A stretch of DNA of 43,616 bases from Pseudomonadota bacterium (GTDB lineage Bacteria > Pseudomonadota > Gammaproteobacteria > Burkholderiales > Burkholderiaceae_B): NCBI GenBank assembly GCA_023386765.1, contig JAEWJD010000151.1, forward strand, positions 1 through 43,616, written 5' to 3'. Shown piece by piece: positions 23,716 through 32,355 of this stretch (within the stretch, counting starts at the first letter, position 1; each line of letters begins with the position of its first letter). The notes under the pieces are model-generated. The model was not told the DNA's origin. It did not search any database and saw only the letters and a program-made list of their open reading frames with translations. The position numbers and the translations under genes are program-made.

Positions 23716-24837
23716 TCACTCCACGGGGTGGGCATCGCCCTGCAGGGCATAGCGGGTGAAGACCTGGCCGAAGGACGGCATGGCAGCGATGTCCATGGTC
23801 AGACCCACCGGGTCGATCACGATGGTGGCCACCGTGGCGCTGCGTCCGCCGGTCAGCGTGCCGCGCGGCGGACGGCAGACCGAATAGGGGGTGGCCCAGT
23901 CGTCGGCCAGCGCGCGCCGTACGTCGGCCACGCTGATACGCGGGCCGCAGGCCTCCAGCAGCTCCCGCACGCGCCAGGCGCGGTAGAAGGTGTCCACGGC
24001 ATTGCTCATGCCCGCCTCCTTGACCTTGCCCAGCGCCACTTCGCTCATGAAATGGTTGGAGTGCGTCAGCAGGCCATTGTGCGGGGCCAGGGCGAAGCTC
24101 TCGTCCGGCACGCATTCGAAATCGATCAGCCAGCCGTTCTGGCTGACGATCATGTTGCTGGAGCAGGCCTTGGGGGTGGCGGCCAGCAACTGCATGGCGA
24201 TGGCCACGTGTTCCTGTTCCAGCGCGGCACGCCGGATGCTGCTCAGGGGCACGCCGCTCTGGCTGTAGTCGCGGTCACAGCTCAGATAGTTGCCGGTCAG
24301 CGCCAGGCCTGCCGAGTTGAAACCGTGGCGCGCGAGGCCGCCGGCCTCGACCAGGGTCACCAGGGTCACGCCAGCGTCATTGCAGACCCGCAGCACGATG
24401 GTGCTGTCGCGTGCATCCGGATCCCAATCCCAGTTGTGGGCATGGATCATGTTGCCGGTGGCGCTGCGCTCGGGCATGACCACCGCCGCGGTGCATTCGC
24501 CGTCGGCCGGATCGAGCGCCGTTTCCCGGGCCAGCTTGCGGGCCTTGGCAATCACTTCGGTACGCGCATTGATCAGTACGATGTCCTCATAGGACACGCC
24601 GGCCCCTTCAGCGATACCACGCATTTCTTCGCCATGGGCGGCGCGGAAATTCTCCATCTGGGCGGCGAATTCCGCGATCAGTGCCGACTGCCGCGCCGGG
24701 GATGCACCCAGACGCTCAAGTTCGCGGCGATAGTGGCGCGCGCTGTGGGCGATACGCTCGGGGACGGCCGCGCCGTACTGCCGGCCGCGCTCGAAGGGCG
24801 CCCCGGAGATCGAAACGAGGGGAAAAGGCGTTTGCAT
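23716..24837 (-). CDS. C45-type Ntn hydrolase / acyl-CoA:6-aminopenicillanate acyltransferase-like (second copy)
   Basis: This 373-residue protein is of the isopenicillin N acyltransferase-like family, which matures by self-cleavage before a Cys that becomes the N-terminal nucleophile. The likely nucleophile is Cys115 in DGECTAAVV, followed by the typical NMIHAHNWDW. Other family segments are ERGRQYG (17-22), INARTEV (89-95) and FNSAGLALTGN. No signal peptide is seen, so it acts in the cytoplasm, probably cutting an amide in the imported ligand. It pairs with the adjacent binding protein and parallels the pair at 25902-28609, sharing ATPYSVCRPPR with it. The RBS is poor, so coupling with capA-like translation is possible. 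Confidence 0.88.
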   Translation of the reverse strand: MQTPFPLVSISGAPFERGRQYGAAVPERIAHSARHYRRELERLGASPARQSALIAEFAAQMENFRAAHGEEMRGIAEGAGVSYEDIVLINARTEVIAKARKLARETALDPADGECTAAVVMPERSATGNMIHAHNWDWDPDARDSTIVLRVCNDAGVTLVTLVEAGGLARHGFNSAGLALTGNYLSCDRDYSQSGVPLSSIRRAALEQEHVAIAMQLLAATPKACSSNMIVSQNGWLIDFECVPDESFALAPHNGLLTHSNHFMSEVALGKVKEAGMSNAVDTFYRAWRVRELLEACGPRISVADVRRALADDWATPYSVCRPPRGTLTGGRSATVATIVIDPVGLTMDIAAMPSFGQVFTRYALQGDAHPVE

Positions 24838-24867
24838 GATGAGTTCGCTAAGAAAGTGTCAGAAACC

Positions 24868-25899
24868 TCAGGCGGCCTGGCGCGGCAGCACCAGGATGTC
24901 GCCCTCGTCGCGCAGCGATGCGCCCAAGGCCAGGGACGCCGACAGCAGCAGATCGCGCTCCAGGGGAAATTCGTGCACCGGGCAGCGCAAGGTCTGATTG
25001 GCCTCGTTGCGCTGCGTGAACGACAGTTCGATATCGCCCACCTTGCCGTCCTCGACCCGCACGCAGGCGGTCATGCCGACCCAGTCGGTATGCGCATCGC
25101 CGTGGTGGGCCATCTGGAAAGAGAAGTTGCCGCCACCGTAGAAAATCGGCTTGCCGCGATATACCTCGATCGGCAGGATCATGTGCGGACCATGCCCGAA
25201 GACGATATCGGCACCGGCCTGCACCGCGGCATGGGCATACTCGCGCTGATAGTTCAGCACCTCGCGCCGATAACCCCAGTGCAGCGAGGCCACCACTACA
25301 TCGGCCTGCTCGCGCAACTGCGCCACTTCCTCGCGGAAGCGCTCCAACGACTCGGGATCGGCCCAGGTGAGGATCTGCGGCGGCACGCCCGGCCGGGTAC
25401 GGGCGGCCTGCTGTTCGAGGGCCGGCCGATAGGCCGTATGCCCCCGGATCACCGCCACGCCGGCATGCTCGTCGGTCGCCTCGTGACCATCCGGCCAGAA
25501 TACGGCGGTTCGCTGCAGAAAGCCGTAGCGCACCCCTGCACGCTCCAGCACCAGGGGCGCGCGCGCCTGGCTATCGTTCAGGCCGGCCCCCACGTGCGGA
25601 ATGCCCAGGCGATCCAGCGCGGCCAGGCTGCTGCCGATCGCCTCGTGCCCGATATTCACGTTGTTGGCGCAACCCACCAGCTGCACGCCAGCCTGCAGCA
25701 AGGCGTCACCCATGGCCGGGGGCACATAGAACCCACGCCGCTCGCGTGCCGAATCCGGCAGCTCGTACAGGCAGCACTCCAGATTGGCGAAGACCATGTC
25801 GGCGTCGCGCAAGGGTTCGCCGACATGCTCGAACAGGCCCTCGGCCTGCTCCACGCCCCGGAAGTTGATGTCGCCCAGCAAATAGAACGTCTGTTGCAT
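24868..25899 (-). CDS. CapA-family metallophosphoesterase-like protein
   Basis: This 343-residue protein is of the CapA/PgsA family, a calcineurin-like phosphoesterase fold known from poly-gamma-glutamate loci. Metal-site motifs are LLGDINFRG, FANLECCL, CANNVNIGHEA, SLHWGYR and FGHGPHMILPI. No signal peptide or membrane anchor is visible, unlike membrane-bound PgsA, so it is probably cytoplasmic. ATG 25899 has AAGGA upstream and follows the binding-protein stop by 2 bp. It lies between two hydrolase-binding protein pairs in a peptide-uptake operon; a role in breaking down a glutamyl or phosphorylated ligand is speculation. Confidence 0.85.
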   Translation of the reverse strand: MQQTFYLLGDINFRGVEQAEGLFEHVGEPLRDADMVFANLECCLYELPDSARERRGFYVPPAMGDALLQAGVQLVGCANNVNIGHEAIGSSLAALDRLGIPHVGAGLNDSQARAPLVLERAGVRYGFLQRTAVFWPDGHEATDEHAGVAVIRGHTAYRPALEQQAARTRPGVPPQILTWADPESLERFREEVAQLREQADVVVASLHWGYRREVLNYQREYAHAAVQAGADIVFGHGPHMILPIEVYRGKPIFYGGGNFSFQMAHHGDAHTDWVGMTACVRVEDGKVGDIELSFTQRNEANQTLRCPVHEFPLERDLLLSASLALGASLRDEGDILVLPRQAA

Positions 25900-25901
25900 G
25901 A

Positions 25902-27446
25902 TCAGTCCTTCTTGCTCACTTCCCACAGCTGGGGCGTGCCGAAGATGGACGACTCGAACCCTTCTACGTTCTTGCGATAGGCCCCGGTGCTCAGCGTGTT
26001 GAACAGCGCAATGATGGGCACCTGCTCCAGCATGCGGCCGTGCAGCGCATCGAACAAGGCCTGGCGCTTGGCCGGATCGGTTTCGCGCATGGACGCGGTG
26101 AGCTGCTCAAGCGCCTGGGCATCTTCCCAGACCTTGCGCGGCTGCGTGTCCTTGGGACCCATGACCGCCTCGAAACTCAGCGAGGGATCCATGCGGCTGG
26201 AATACGAGAAGGACATCATCTGGTAATTGCCCTTCTGCCACTTGTCCTGCTGCGCGCCCCACTCCAGCACTTCGATCTCGGCATTGATACCGGCTTCCTG
26301 CAGCATTGCCTGGGCGATCACTGCCGCATCGAAGTTGGGCAGGTTGCGCTTGTTGGTGGAAATGACGATTTTCTCGCCCTTGTAGCCGGCCTCGGCCAAC
26401 AACTGCTTGACGCGCGCGCGGTCAGGAACGAACCCGCGCTGCTGCGCCTCGGAGAAGTACGGCGATGCGCTGGGCACCAGCGAGTTGTTGGGCTTGGCCA
26501 GCCCGTAGGTCACGCCCTCGACCAGCTGCTCGTAGTCCAGCGCTGCCGCAATGGCCTGACGCAGCTTGACATTGGACAGCAGCTTGTCGCGGGTCTGCAG
26601 CGGCAGCGTCGACGGCGCGAGCTGGGGCGCCACGGTCACGCCGATCTGCGGATGGCCCTTCATTTCCTCCATTTCGGAGTAGGGCACCTTGGACATGATG
26701 TCGATATCGCCACTGGCCAGCGCCGTCTTGGCCGTGGCCGGATCGGAGATCACCACGAAGCGGATTTCATCGACCTTAGGCTGCTTGCTGCCCACATAGC
26801 CATCGCGCCCGCCCGGCAGGCTGGCATAGTCGTCATAGCGCAGCAGCTGGATGTACTCGCGGGGACGCCACTCGCCCAGCTTGAAAGGGCCGGTACCGAT
26901 GGGTTTGTCCCAGCTGCCGTCGGCCTTGAGCGAATCCCGGTGGGTGATCGCGGTCATGCCGCAATCATTGCGCGCCAGCGAACTGAGGAACAGCGGGTCG
27001 GCCTGATTGATGCGGAACACCACGGTCTTCGCATCCGTGGCCTGGACGTCCTCGACCTTCAAGCGGACACGGCCATCGAAGTCCGACAGGCAACGCCAAC
27101 CCGTCTTCGGGTTCATGAAGCGGTTCCAGCTCCAGACCACGTCATCGGCCGTGAGAGGCGCGCCATTGTGGAACTTGACGCCCTGGCGGAGATGGAAGGT
27201 ATAGGTCAGCCCATCCTCCGAGACATCGATGCGCTCGGCCAGCAGCGGCTTGGCCTGGCCCTTGGCGTCATAGCCCACCAGTCCTTCGACCATATGCAAC
27301 ACCACGGCATCGGTATTGCCGTCGCGGTTGACGCCTGGATCGGTACTGCGGATATCGGCATCCTGATGCACGCGCAACGTCGTCGCGCCAGCACTGGCGC
27401 TGCACAGGGCCCCCAGAACGGCCACAAGAAGAAAACGTTTTTTCAC
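25902..27446 (-). CDS. Peptide-type ABC transporter substrate-binding protein (first copy in the operon)
   Basis: This DppA/OppA-family periplasmic protein has 514 residues. It starts with GTG at 27446, with GGAG 8 bases upstream. The signal peptide is KKRFLLVAVLGALCSASAGA. Marker segments are STDPGVNRDGNTDAVVLHMV, FHNGAPLTADDVVWSW and KPIGTGPFKLGEW. It is paralogous to the protein at 22148-23713 and likely binds a related ligand. It lies between a C45-type hydrolase and the CapA-like gene, downstream of the permease and ATPase genes it should serve. Confidence 0.93.
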   Translation of the reverse strand: MKKRFLLVAVLGALCSASAGATTLRVHQDADIRSTDPGVNRDGNTDAVVLHMVEGLVGYDAKGQAKPLLAERIDVSEDGLTYTFHLRQGVKFHNGAPLTADDVVWSWNRFMNPKTGWRCLSDFDGRVRLKVEDVQATDAKTVVFRINQADPLFLSSLARNDCGMTAITHRDSLKADGSWDKPIGTGPFKLGEWRPREYIQLLRYDDYASLPGGRDGYVGSKQPKVDEIRFVVISDPATAKTALASGDIDIMSKVPYSEMEEMKGHPQIGVTVAPQLAPSTLPLQTRDKLLSNVKLRQAIAAALDYEQLVEGVTYGLAKPNNSLVPSASPYFSEAQQRGFVPDRARVKQLLAEAGYKGEKIVISTNKRNLPNFDAAVIAQAMLQEAGINAEIEVLEWGAQQDKWQKGNYQMMSFSYSSRMDPSLSFEAVMGPKDTQPRKVWEDAQALEQLTASMRETDPAKRQALFDALHGRMLEQVPIIALFNTLSTGAYRKNVEGFESSIFGTPQLWEVSKKD

Positions 27447-27478
27447 AGCGGGATCTCCAGCAGAAAAAAGGACAGAGG

Positions 27479-28609
27479 TCAGAACCGGGCAGCGCTGCCG
27501 CGCGCCATGAGGTAAGTGGCGTAGCGCGGCTGCAGGCAGGGCAGGCGCGAAACCTGCATCCGCCCGGTGGCCGGCTCCATCAACAAGGTGGCCGTCGTGC
27601 AGGATTCATAGCCCTGCCCGCCCGGCCGCGGCGGGCGGCACACGGAATAAGGCGTCGCGTGCTCATCGCCGAAGGCGTGCTTCAGATCGGCCAGCGTGAG
27701 CTTGTCGCCAGCGGCCTGCAGGCTGGCCTGAACACGCACATCGCGATACAGGCTGTCGGGCGAGGTCTGCACCCCGGTCTCCACCAGCTTGCCGCGCGCC
27801 ACTGGATTGACCCAGTGGTTGGCGTGCACTAGCAACCCTTGCCGGGGGTACAACAGAAAGGTTTCATCGGGTGCGCACTCCAGGCTGAGAGACAGCCCCA
27901 GGCTGCTGCCCAGCAGGACATTGCAGGAGCAGGCCTTGGGCGTGGCCGCGACGATCTGCAACGCCACGGCGAAATGAGCCTGCTCCAGCGCCTTGCGGCG
28001 GATCAGCGGCAAAGGCACCCCGGTCTGCTGGAAGTCGCGCCCGCAAGACAGGCCATTGCCATTGAGCACCAGGCCGGCCGAATTCATGCCGTAGCGCGCC
28101 AGCCCGCCGGCTTCCACGAAAGTCATCACGTCGGGACCATCCTCGCGCAGGATGCGAAGCACGATGGCGGTCTCGGCGCAATCCAGGCGGTTATCCCAGT
28201 TCTGGCCTTGCAGCAGATGGCCGTTGGCGCTGCGCGCCGGCAGAATGGCCGCGCTGGTGCAGGCGTCGGCCGGCGGCGGCTGCAGCGCGGCCTGATGCTG
28301 CAACCGCGCCTGCGTGACGATCTCGCTGCGGGCGTTGATCATCAGCACATCGGCGAAGGGGATGCCCGCGCCATCAGCGATGCCCTGCATCTCCTGCAGG
28401 TAATCCGGCTCGAAAGCCTCGACCTGGTAGCGGAAATCCTCAATCAGCGCCGCCAGGCGGTCTGCCGGAAAGCCAAAGCCATCCAAGGCTCGCGCATAGA
28501 TCGCGGCACTGCGTTTCACCCGCGCGGCCGCCTTCTCGCCGTGCTGGCGGCCGCGCTCGTAGGGTGAACCGTTGACCTCGATCAGGGGGAAAAAATCCCT
28601 ATCTTCCAT
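27479..28609 (-). CDS. C45-type Ntn hydrolase / acyl-CoA:6-aminopenicillanate acyltransferase-like (first copy)
   Basis: This 376-residue paralog of the protein at 23716-24837 has the putative nucleophile Cys117 in ADACTSAAILPARSANG, followed by LLQGQNWDNR; self-cleavage before it is expected from the family. Shared segments are YERGRQHG, INARSE, MNSAGLVLNGN and ATPYSVCRPPR. ATG 28609 is chosen because AAGGA lies 6 bases upstream; ATG 28615 would be only one base from it. No signal peptide is present. It follows the transporter ATPase gene and probably cleaves an amide in the imported ligand, such as an N-acyl amino acid, peptide or beta-lactam-like compound. The substrate is unknown. Confidence 0.88.
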   Translation of the reverse strand: MEDRDFFPLIEVNGSPYERGRQHGEKAAARVKRSAAIYARALDGFGFPADRLAALIEDFRYQVEAFEPDYLQEMQGIADGAGIPFADVLMINARSEIVTQARLQHQAALQPPPADACTSAAILPARSANGHLLQGQNWDNRLDCAETAIVLRILREDGPDVMTFVEAGGLARYGMNSAGLVLNGNGLSCGRDFQQTGVPLPLIRRKALEQAHFAVALQIVAATPKACSCNVLLGSSLGLSLSLECAPDETFLLYPRQGLLVHANHWVNPVARGKLVETGVQTSPDSLYRDVRVQASLQAAGDKLTLADLKHAFGDEHATPYSVCRPPRPGGQGYESCTTATLLMEPATGRMQVSRLPCLQPRYATYLMARGSAARF

Positions 28610-28661
28610 GTCCATTCCTTCTCGCCATGGGGCGCGCCGGCTGGCCGGCCCGCCCGGTTTC

Positions 28662-30374
28662 CTATGCCTGCGCCGGCTCGTCGAAACGCCAGCGCAACTG
28701 CACGCCGCCACGCTCGTTGGTGTCCAGCGCAGGAATCGCAGACAGCAAACGGCGGGTGTAGGCTTCACGCGGGTGATCGAAGATCTCGTCACGCGCGCCC
28801 TGCTCCACGATGCGTCCGTCCTGCATCACCACCACGCGGTCGGCCACCTGCTCGACCACGCCCAGGTCATGGCTGATGAACAGGCAGGAAAAGCCGTGTT
28901 TGCGCTGCAGCTGGGCAAACAGCTCCAGCACCTGGGCGCGCACGGTCACATCCAGCGCCGAGACTGGCTCATCGGCAATCACGAAAGCCGGCCGGCGCAC
29001 CACCGCGCGGGCGATCGCCACGCGCTGACGCTGCCCGCCCGACATTTCATGCGGAAAGCGCTCGACGTACTCTGGCCCGAGGCCGACCTCACCCAGGATC
29101 TCGTGCACGCGACGGCGCTTGTCGGCCTCGCTCATCGAGGGCACCAGGCGCAAGCCTTCGCCGACCAGTTCGCCGATGTTCATACGCGGATTGAGCGAGG
29201 AATAGGGATCCTGAAAGACCATCTGGCAATTGAGCCGGTAATCCTTCCAGCCCGCATCGCTGGTCTCGATGGAGCGGCCGCGAAACCGGATGCTGCCGTC
29301 CGCCGGACGCAGCAGGCCCGCAATGGCCCGGCCCAGCGTGGTCTTGCCCGATCCGGACCCGCCCACTACCGCCACCACCTCGCGTGGCCGTACCACCAGG
29401 TCGATGCCGTGCAGCGCCTGCTTGGGCTCGCTGCGTCGGAAAAAACGCTGGCGCCCCGGATAACGCACCACCAGATCCCGCACCTCGACAACCGGAGGCT
29501 CATCGGCAATGGCGCGCGCCGGGCCCCGGCGCGGCATGGCCGCCAACAGGCGGCGCGTATAGGCATGCTGCGGGTGATCCAGCAAATCGGCGGTGCGGCC
29601 GCGCTCGACGACTTCGCCCTGGCGCATCACCACCATGCGCTCGGTGTAGCGGGCCACCATCGCCAGGTCATGGCTGATCATGAGCACGGCCGTGTTGCGT
29701 TCGCGCGTGAGGTCCACCATCAGCTCCATCACGTCGCGCTGCACCACCGCGTCCAACGCCGTGGTCGGCTCGTCGGCGATCAGCAGCGCCGGCTCCAGCA
29801 GCATCACCGAAGCCAGCATCATGCGTTGCCGCATGCCGCCCGAGAACTCATGCGGCCATGCCGTCAGCGCGCCCTGCGGGTCGCGGATCCCCACGCGCTG
29901 CAGCATATCCAGGATGCGCTCGCGCCGCGCCTGGCTGTTCAGATCCTTGCGGTGCAGCGCCAGCCCCTCGTCGAGCTGGCGCCCGATGGGCATCGACGGG
30001 TTGAGCGACGTCATGGGTTCCTGGAACACCATGCCGATGCGCGCGCCGCGCAAGGCGCGCATTTCCTTGGGTGTGGCGCGGGTCAGTTCCTGACCTTCGA
30101 AAATGACCCGTCCGCCCGCCCGGGTCAGCGGCGGCGGCGTCAACCCCAGGATGGCGCGCGCGGCCTGCGTCTTGCCACTGCCCGACTCGCCCACGATGCC
30201 CACCATCTCGCCCGGGGCCACATCAAATGACACATGCTTGACGATTTCCCGCCCCTGCGGGCCTACCGTCAAGGTCAGATCCAGTACTTGCACCAGCATC
30301 CCGTTGTCCTTGTCTTGCTGCAAGGCCGTGTTTTTCATGGCAGCGTGGTCCCCCGCCGGATGGATCGTGGTCAT
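28662..30374 (-). CDS. Fused double ATPase of the peptide-type ABC importer (DppD-DppF like)
   Basis: This is a single 570-residue chain with two oligopeptide-type ATPases. The first (about 27-290) has Walker A GESGSGKTQ, signature FSGGMRQRMMLA and Walker B LLIADEPTTALD. The second (about 305-565) has Walker A GGSGSGKTT, signature MSGGQRQRVAIA and Walker B FVIADEPVSALD. Both keep the switch His (MISHDLAMV, FISHDLGVV). The start at 30374 has GGGAGG 8 bases upstream and follows the permease stop by one base. An in-frame ATG 12 codons later is also possible. It energises the two permeases encoded just upstream. Confidence 0.95.
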   Translation of the reverse strand: MTTIHPAGDHAAMKNTALQQDKDNGMLVQVLDLTLTVGPQGREIVKHVSFDVAPGEMVGIVGESGSGKTQAARAILGLTPPPLTRAGGRVIFEGQELTRATPKEMRALRGARIGMVFQEPMTSLNPSMPIGRQLDEGLALHRKDLNSQARRERILDMLQRVGIRDPQGALTAWPHEFSGGMRQRMMLASVMLLEPALLIADEPTTALDAVVQRDVMELMVDLTRERNTAVLMISHDLAMVARYTERMVVMRQGEVVERGRTADLLDHPQHAYTRRLLAAMPRRGPARAIADEPPVVEVRDLVVRYPGRQRFFRRSEPKQALHGIDLVVRPREVVAVVGGSGSGKTTLGRAIAGLLRPADGSIRFRGRSIETSDAGWKDYRLNCQMVFQDPYSSLNPRMNIGELVGEGLRLVPSMSEADKRRRVHEILGEVGLGPEYVERFPHEMSGGQRQRVAIARAVVRRPAFVIADEPVSALDVTVRAQVLELFAQLQRKHGFSCLFISHDLGVVEQVADRVVVMQDGRIVEQGARDEIFDHPREAYTRRLLSAIPALDTNERGGVQLRWRFDEPAQA

Positions 30375-30375
30375 A

Positions 30376-31236
30376 TCAGTGGCCTCCCCCGCGCATGCGC
30401 GGATCGAGCCGGTCGCGCACAGCGTCGCCCAGCAGGTTGATGCCCAGCAAAGTGAACGAAATGCACAACCCCGGAAAGATGGAGAGGTAGGGCGCCTGGG
30501 CCATGAACGGCCGGGCGGCGGCCAGCATGTTGCCCCAGGTGGGCGCCGGCGGCGGCACCCCGAGCCCGAGGAAAGACAGCGCGCTCTCGGCCAGGATGAC
30601 CCAGCCGAACATCGACGTGGCCAGCACCGTCAACGGCGCAATGCAGTTAGGCAATACGTGGCGCCACATGGTGTAGAGCTCGGAGTTGCCCAGCACGCGC
30701 GATGACTCGATGAATTCGCGCTCGCGCAGCGACAGCACCGTTCCGCGCACGATCCGCGTCACCGACGGCGTATAGGCCAGGCCCAGGGCCAGAATGATGC
30801 CGTACTTGTTGGCGCCCACCACCGCCAGCAGCCCCAGTGCCAGCAACAGGCCCGGGAAGGCCAGCAGGGCATTGTTGAAGGCCATGATGATGCGGTCGGT
30901 CCAGCCGCGCAGAAAGCCCGTCACCACGCCGACTGTGGTGCCCACCACCACGGCGAAGCTCACCGTCAGCAGGCTGATCCAGACGCTGCTGGCCGCCCCG
31001 GCGAGCAGCCGTGACAGCACATCGCGGCCGAACTCGTCGGTGCCCAGCAGGAAATGCCAGTCCGGTGCCTTGAGGCGGGCCGAGAAATTGATTTTCAGGG
31101 GATCGAAGGGGGTCCACACCACCCCCATCACGGCAGCGATCAGCACCACGGCGATCAGGCTCCCGCCCAGCCAGGCGTTGGCCGGCAGACGGCGACGACG
31201 CGCCGGTCTGACTCTGGTTTGGTCAGGCGTACTCAT
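30376..31236 (-). CDS. Peptide-type ABC transporter permease (DppC-like)
   Basis: This inner-membrane permease has 286 residues and about six spans. The N-terminal cytoplasmic basic segment (RVRPARRRRLPA) precedes the first span. LGTDEFGRDVLSRLLAGA is the DppC hallmark, and the EAA-type coupling loop reads REREFIESSRVLGNSELY, followed by HVLPNCIAPL. It overlaps the DppB-like gene by 4 bp (ATGA) and pairs with it to form the channel. Confidence 0.95.
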   Translation of the reverse strand: MSTPDQTRVRPARRRRLPANAWLGGSLIAVVLIAAVMGVVWTPFDPLKINFSARLKAPDWHFLLGTDEFGRDVLSRLLAGAASSVWISLLTVSFAVVVGTTVGVVTGFLRGWTDRIIMAFNNALLAFPGLLLALGLLAVVGANKYGIILALGLAYTPSVTRIVRGTVLSLREREFIESSRVLGNSELYTMWRHVLPNCIAPLTVLATSMFGWVILAESALSFLGLGVPPPAPTWGNMLAAARPFMAQAPYLSIFPGLCISFTLLGINLLGDAVRDRLDPRMRGGGH

Positions 31237-32177
31237 TCGGCGGTCACCCTGGGTTCGAAAATCGGATAGAGCAGATCAATCACCAGATTGACCACAACGT
31301 AGATCACCGCCACGAACAGCAGGCAACCCTGGATCACCGGATAATCCCGCGCGAAGATCGAATCCACCAGCAGACGTCCGAGTCCGGGGATGGTGAAGAC
31401 CGTTTCCACCACGGCAATGCCGCCCAGCAGATTGCCCAGCACCAGGCCGATCAGCGTCCACGTCGGGCCGAAAGCATTCTTGAAAACGTGGTGCATCAGT
31501 ACGGCACGCTCGCTCAGCCCCTTGGCGCGCGCATGCGTCACATAGTCGAGCCGCAACACCTCCAGGGCGCTGGCACGCGCCATGCGCATCAATACGCCGA
31601 TCTCATGCAAGAACAACGTCATGATCGGCATGACCAGATACAGGGCCGCGGCCCAGGCGTCCTGGGAGAAGGACACATAGCCCACCACCGGCAACCAGGA
31701 CAGTTTCAGGCCGAAAAACAGCAACAGCAGCAGGCCGAGCCAGAAGGTCGGAATCGACACCAGCAAGGTGGCCGCGCCGACCAGCACCAGGTCCAGGCTG
31801 CCGTTCTGACGCCAGGCCGCGATCATGCCCAGGGGCACGGCCACCAGGGTGGCCAGCAGCACCGCCGAGGCCACCACCTGGGCACTCACCAGAAAACGCC
31901 CCCACACCAGCGGCAGCACGCTCTGGCCAGTGGAAATGGATTGACCCAGATCGCCGTGCAGCAGATCGCCGAACCAGATGAAGAACTGCTCGGCCCAGCT
32001 CAGATTCAGGCCCATGCGCTCGCGCATGTCCTCCAGGGCCGCCGGATCCGCCAGGTCACCCAGCAGAAGCTGGGCCGGGTCTCCGGGTATCAAGCGGATC
32101 AAGATGAACACCGATACCGCCACGATCAATAGTGTCGGCAAGGCCATCCCGATCCGCGTCAAGGCAAAACGCAGCAT
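31233..32177 (-). CDS. Peptide-type ABC transporter permease (DppB-like)
   Basis: This inner-membrane permease has 314 residues. The N-terminal span and RLIPGDPAQLLLGDLADPAA are typical of DppB, as are the coupling loop LRLDYVTHARAKGLSERAVL and the final ARDYPVIQGCLLFVAVIYVV. It is the first gene of an eight-gene minus-strand operon running to 22148 and is divergent from a LysR regulator, with an AT-rich dyad between them. Confidence 0.95.
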   Translation of the reverse strand: MLRFALTRIGMALPTLLIVAVSVFILIRLIPGDPAQLLLGDLADPAALEDMRERMGLNLSWAEQFFIWFGDLLHGDLGQSISTGQSVLPLVWGRFLVSAQVVASAVLLATLVAVPLGMIAAWRQNGSLDLVLVGAATLLVSIPTFWLGLLLLLFFGLKLSWLPVVGYVSFSQDAWAAALYLVMPIMTLFLHEIGVLMRMARASALEVLRLDYVTHARAKGLSERAVLMHHVFKNAFGPTWTLIGLVLGNLLGGIAVVETVFTIPGLGRLLVDSIFARDYPVIQGCLLFVAVIYVVVNLVIDLLYPIFEPRVTAE

Positions 32178-32282
32178 GGGCGGATGTCTCCGGTCATTGC
32201 GGCACTTCGCCGTTCGGCGGGCCGCATTGTGTTTTATGGCGCGCCTGGAATGGCGCAGGACACACTGTCAGCGATCGCAACA

Positions 32283-32305
32283 AATAAGTAAAATTAAAAT
32301 TTATT
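32283..32305. promoter_or_regulatory. AT-rich dyad in the LysR / peptide-importer divergent region
   Basis: AATAA-N13-TTATT (32283-32305) lies in an about 25-bp run that is almost all A/T, unlike the GC-rich surroundings. It sits 51 bp before the LysR start and about 106 bp before the permease start. Its size fits a LysR-type regulatory site (T-N11-A inside a longer dyad) and it probably also contributes promoter elements. This is inferred from position and composition. Confidence 0.45.
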
Positions 32306-32355
32306 AGGAGTCATACAAGAAAAACTTCATTGATCCCAGGATCCAGGACCGCCCC

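Noticed and set aside
23728..25980. A 750-codon open frame on the plus strand opposite the second hydrolase, the CapA-like gene and the start of a binding-protein gene
   Set aside because: It is an antisense shadow of well-recognised genes in GC-rich DNA. Its product is rich in Arg, Gly, His and Gln, matches no family I recognise and has no RBS context.
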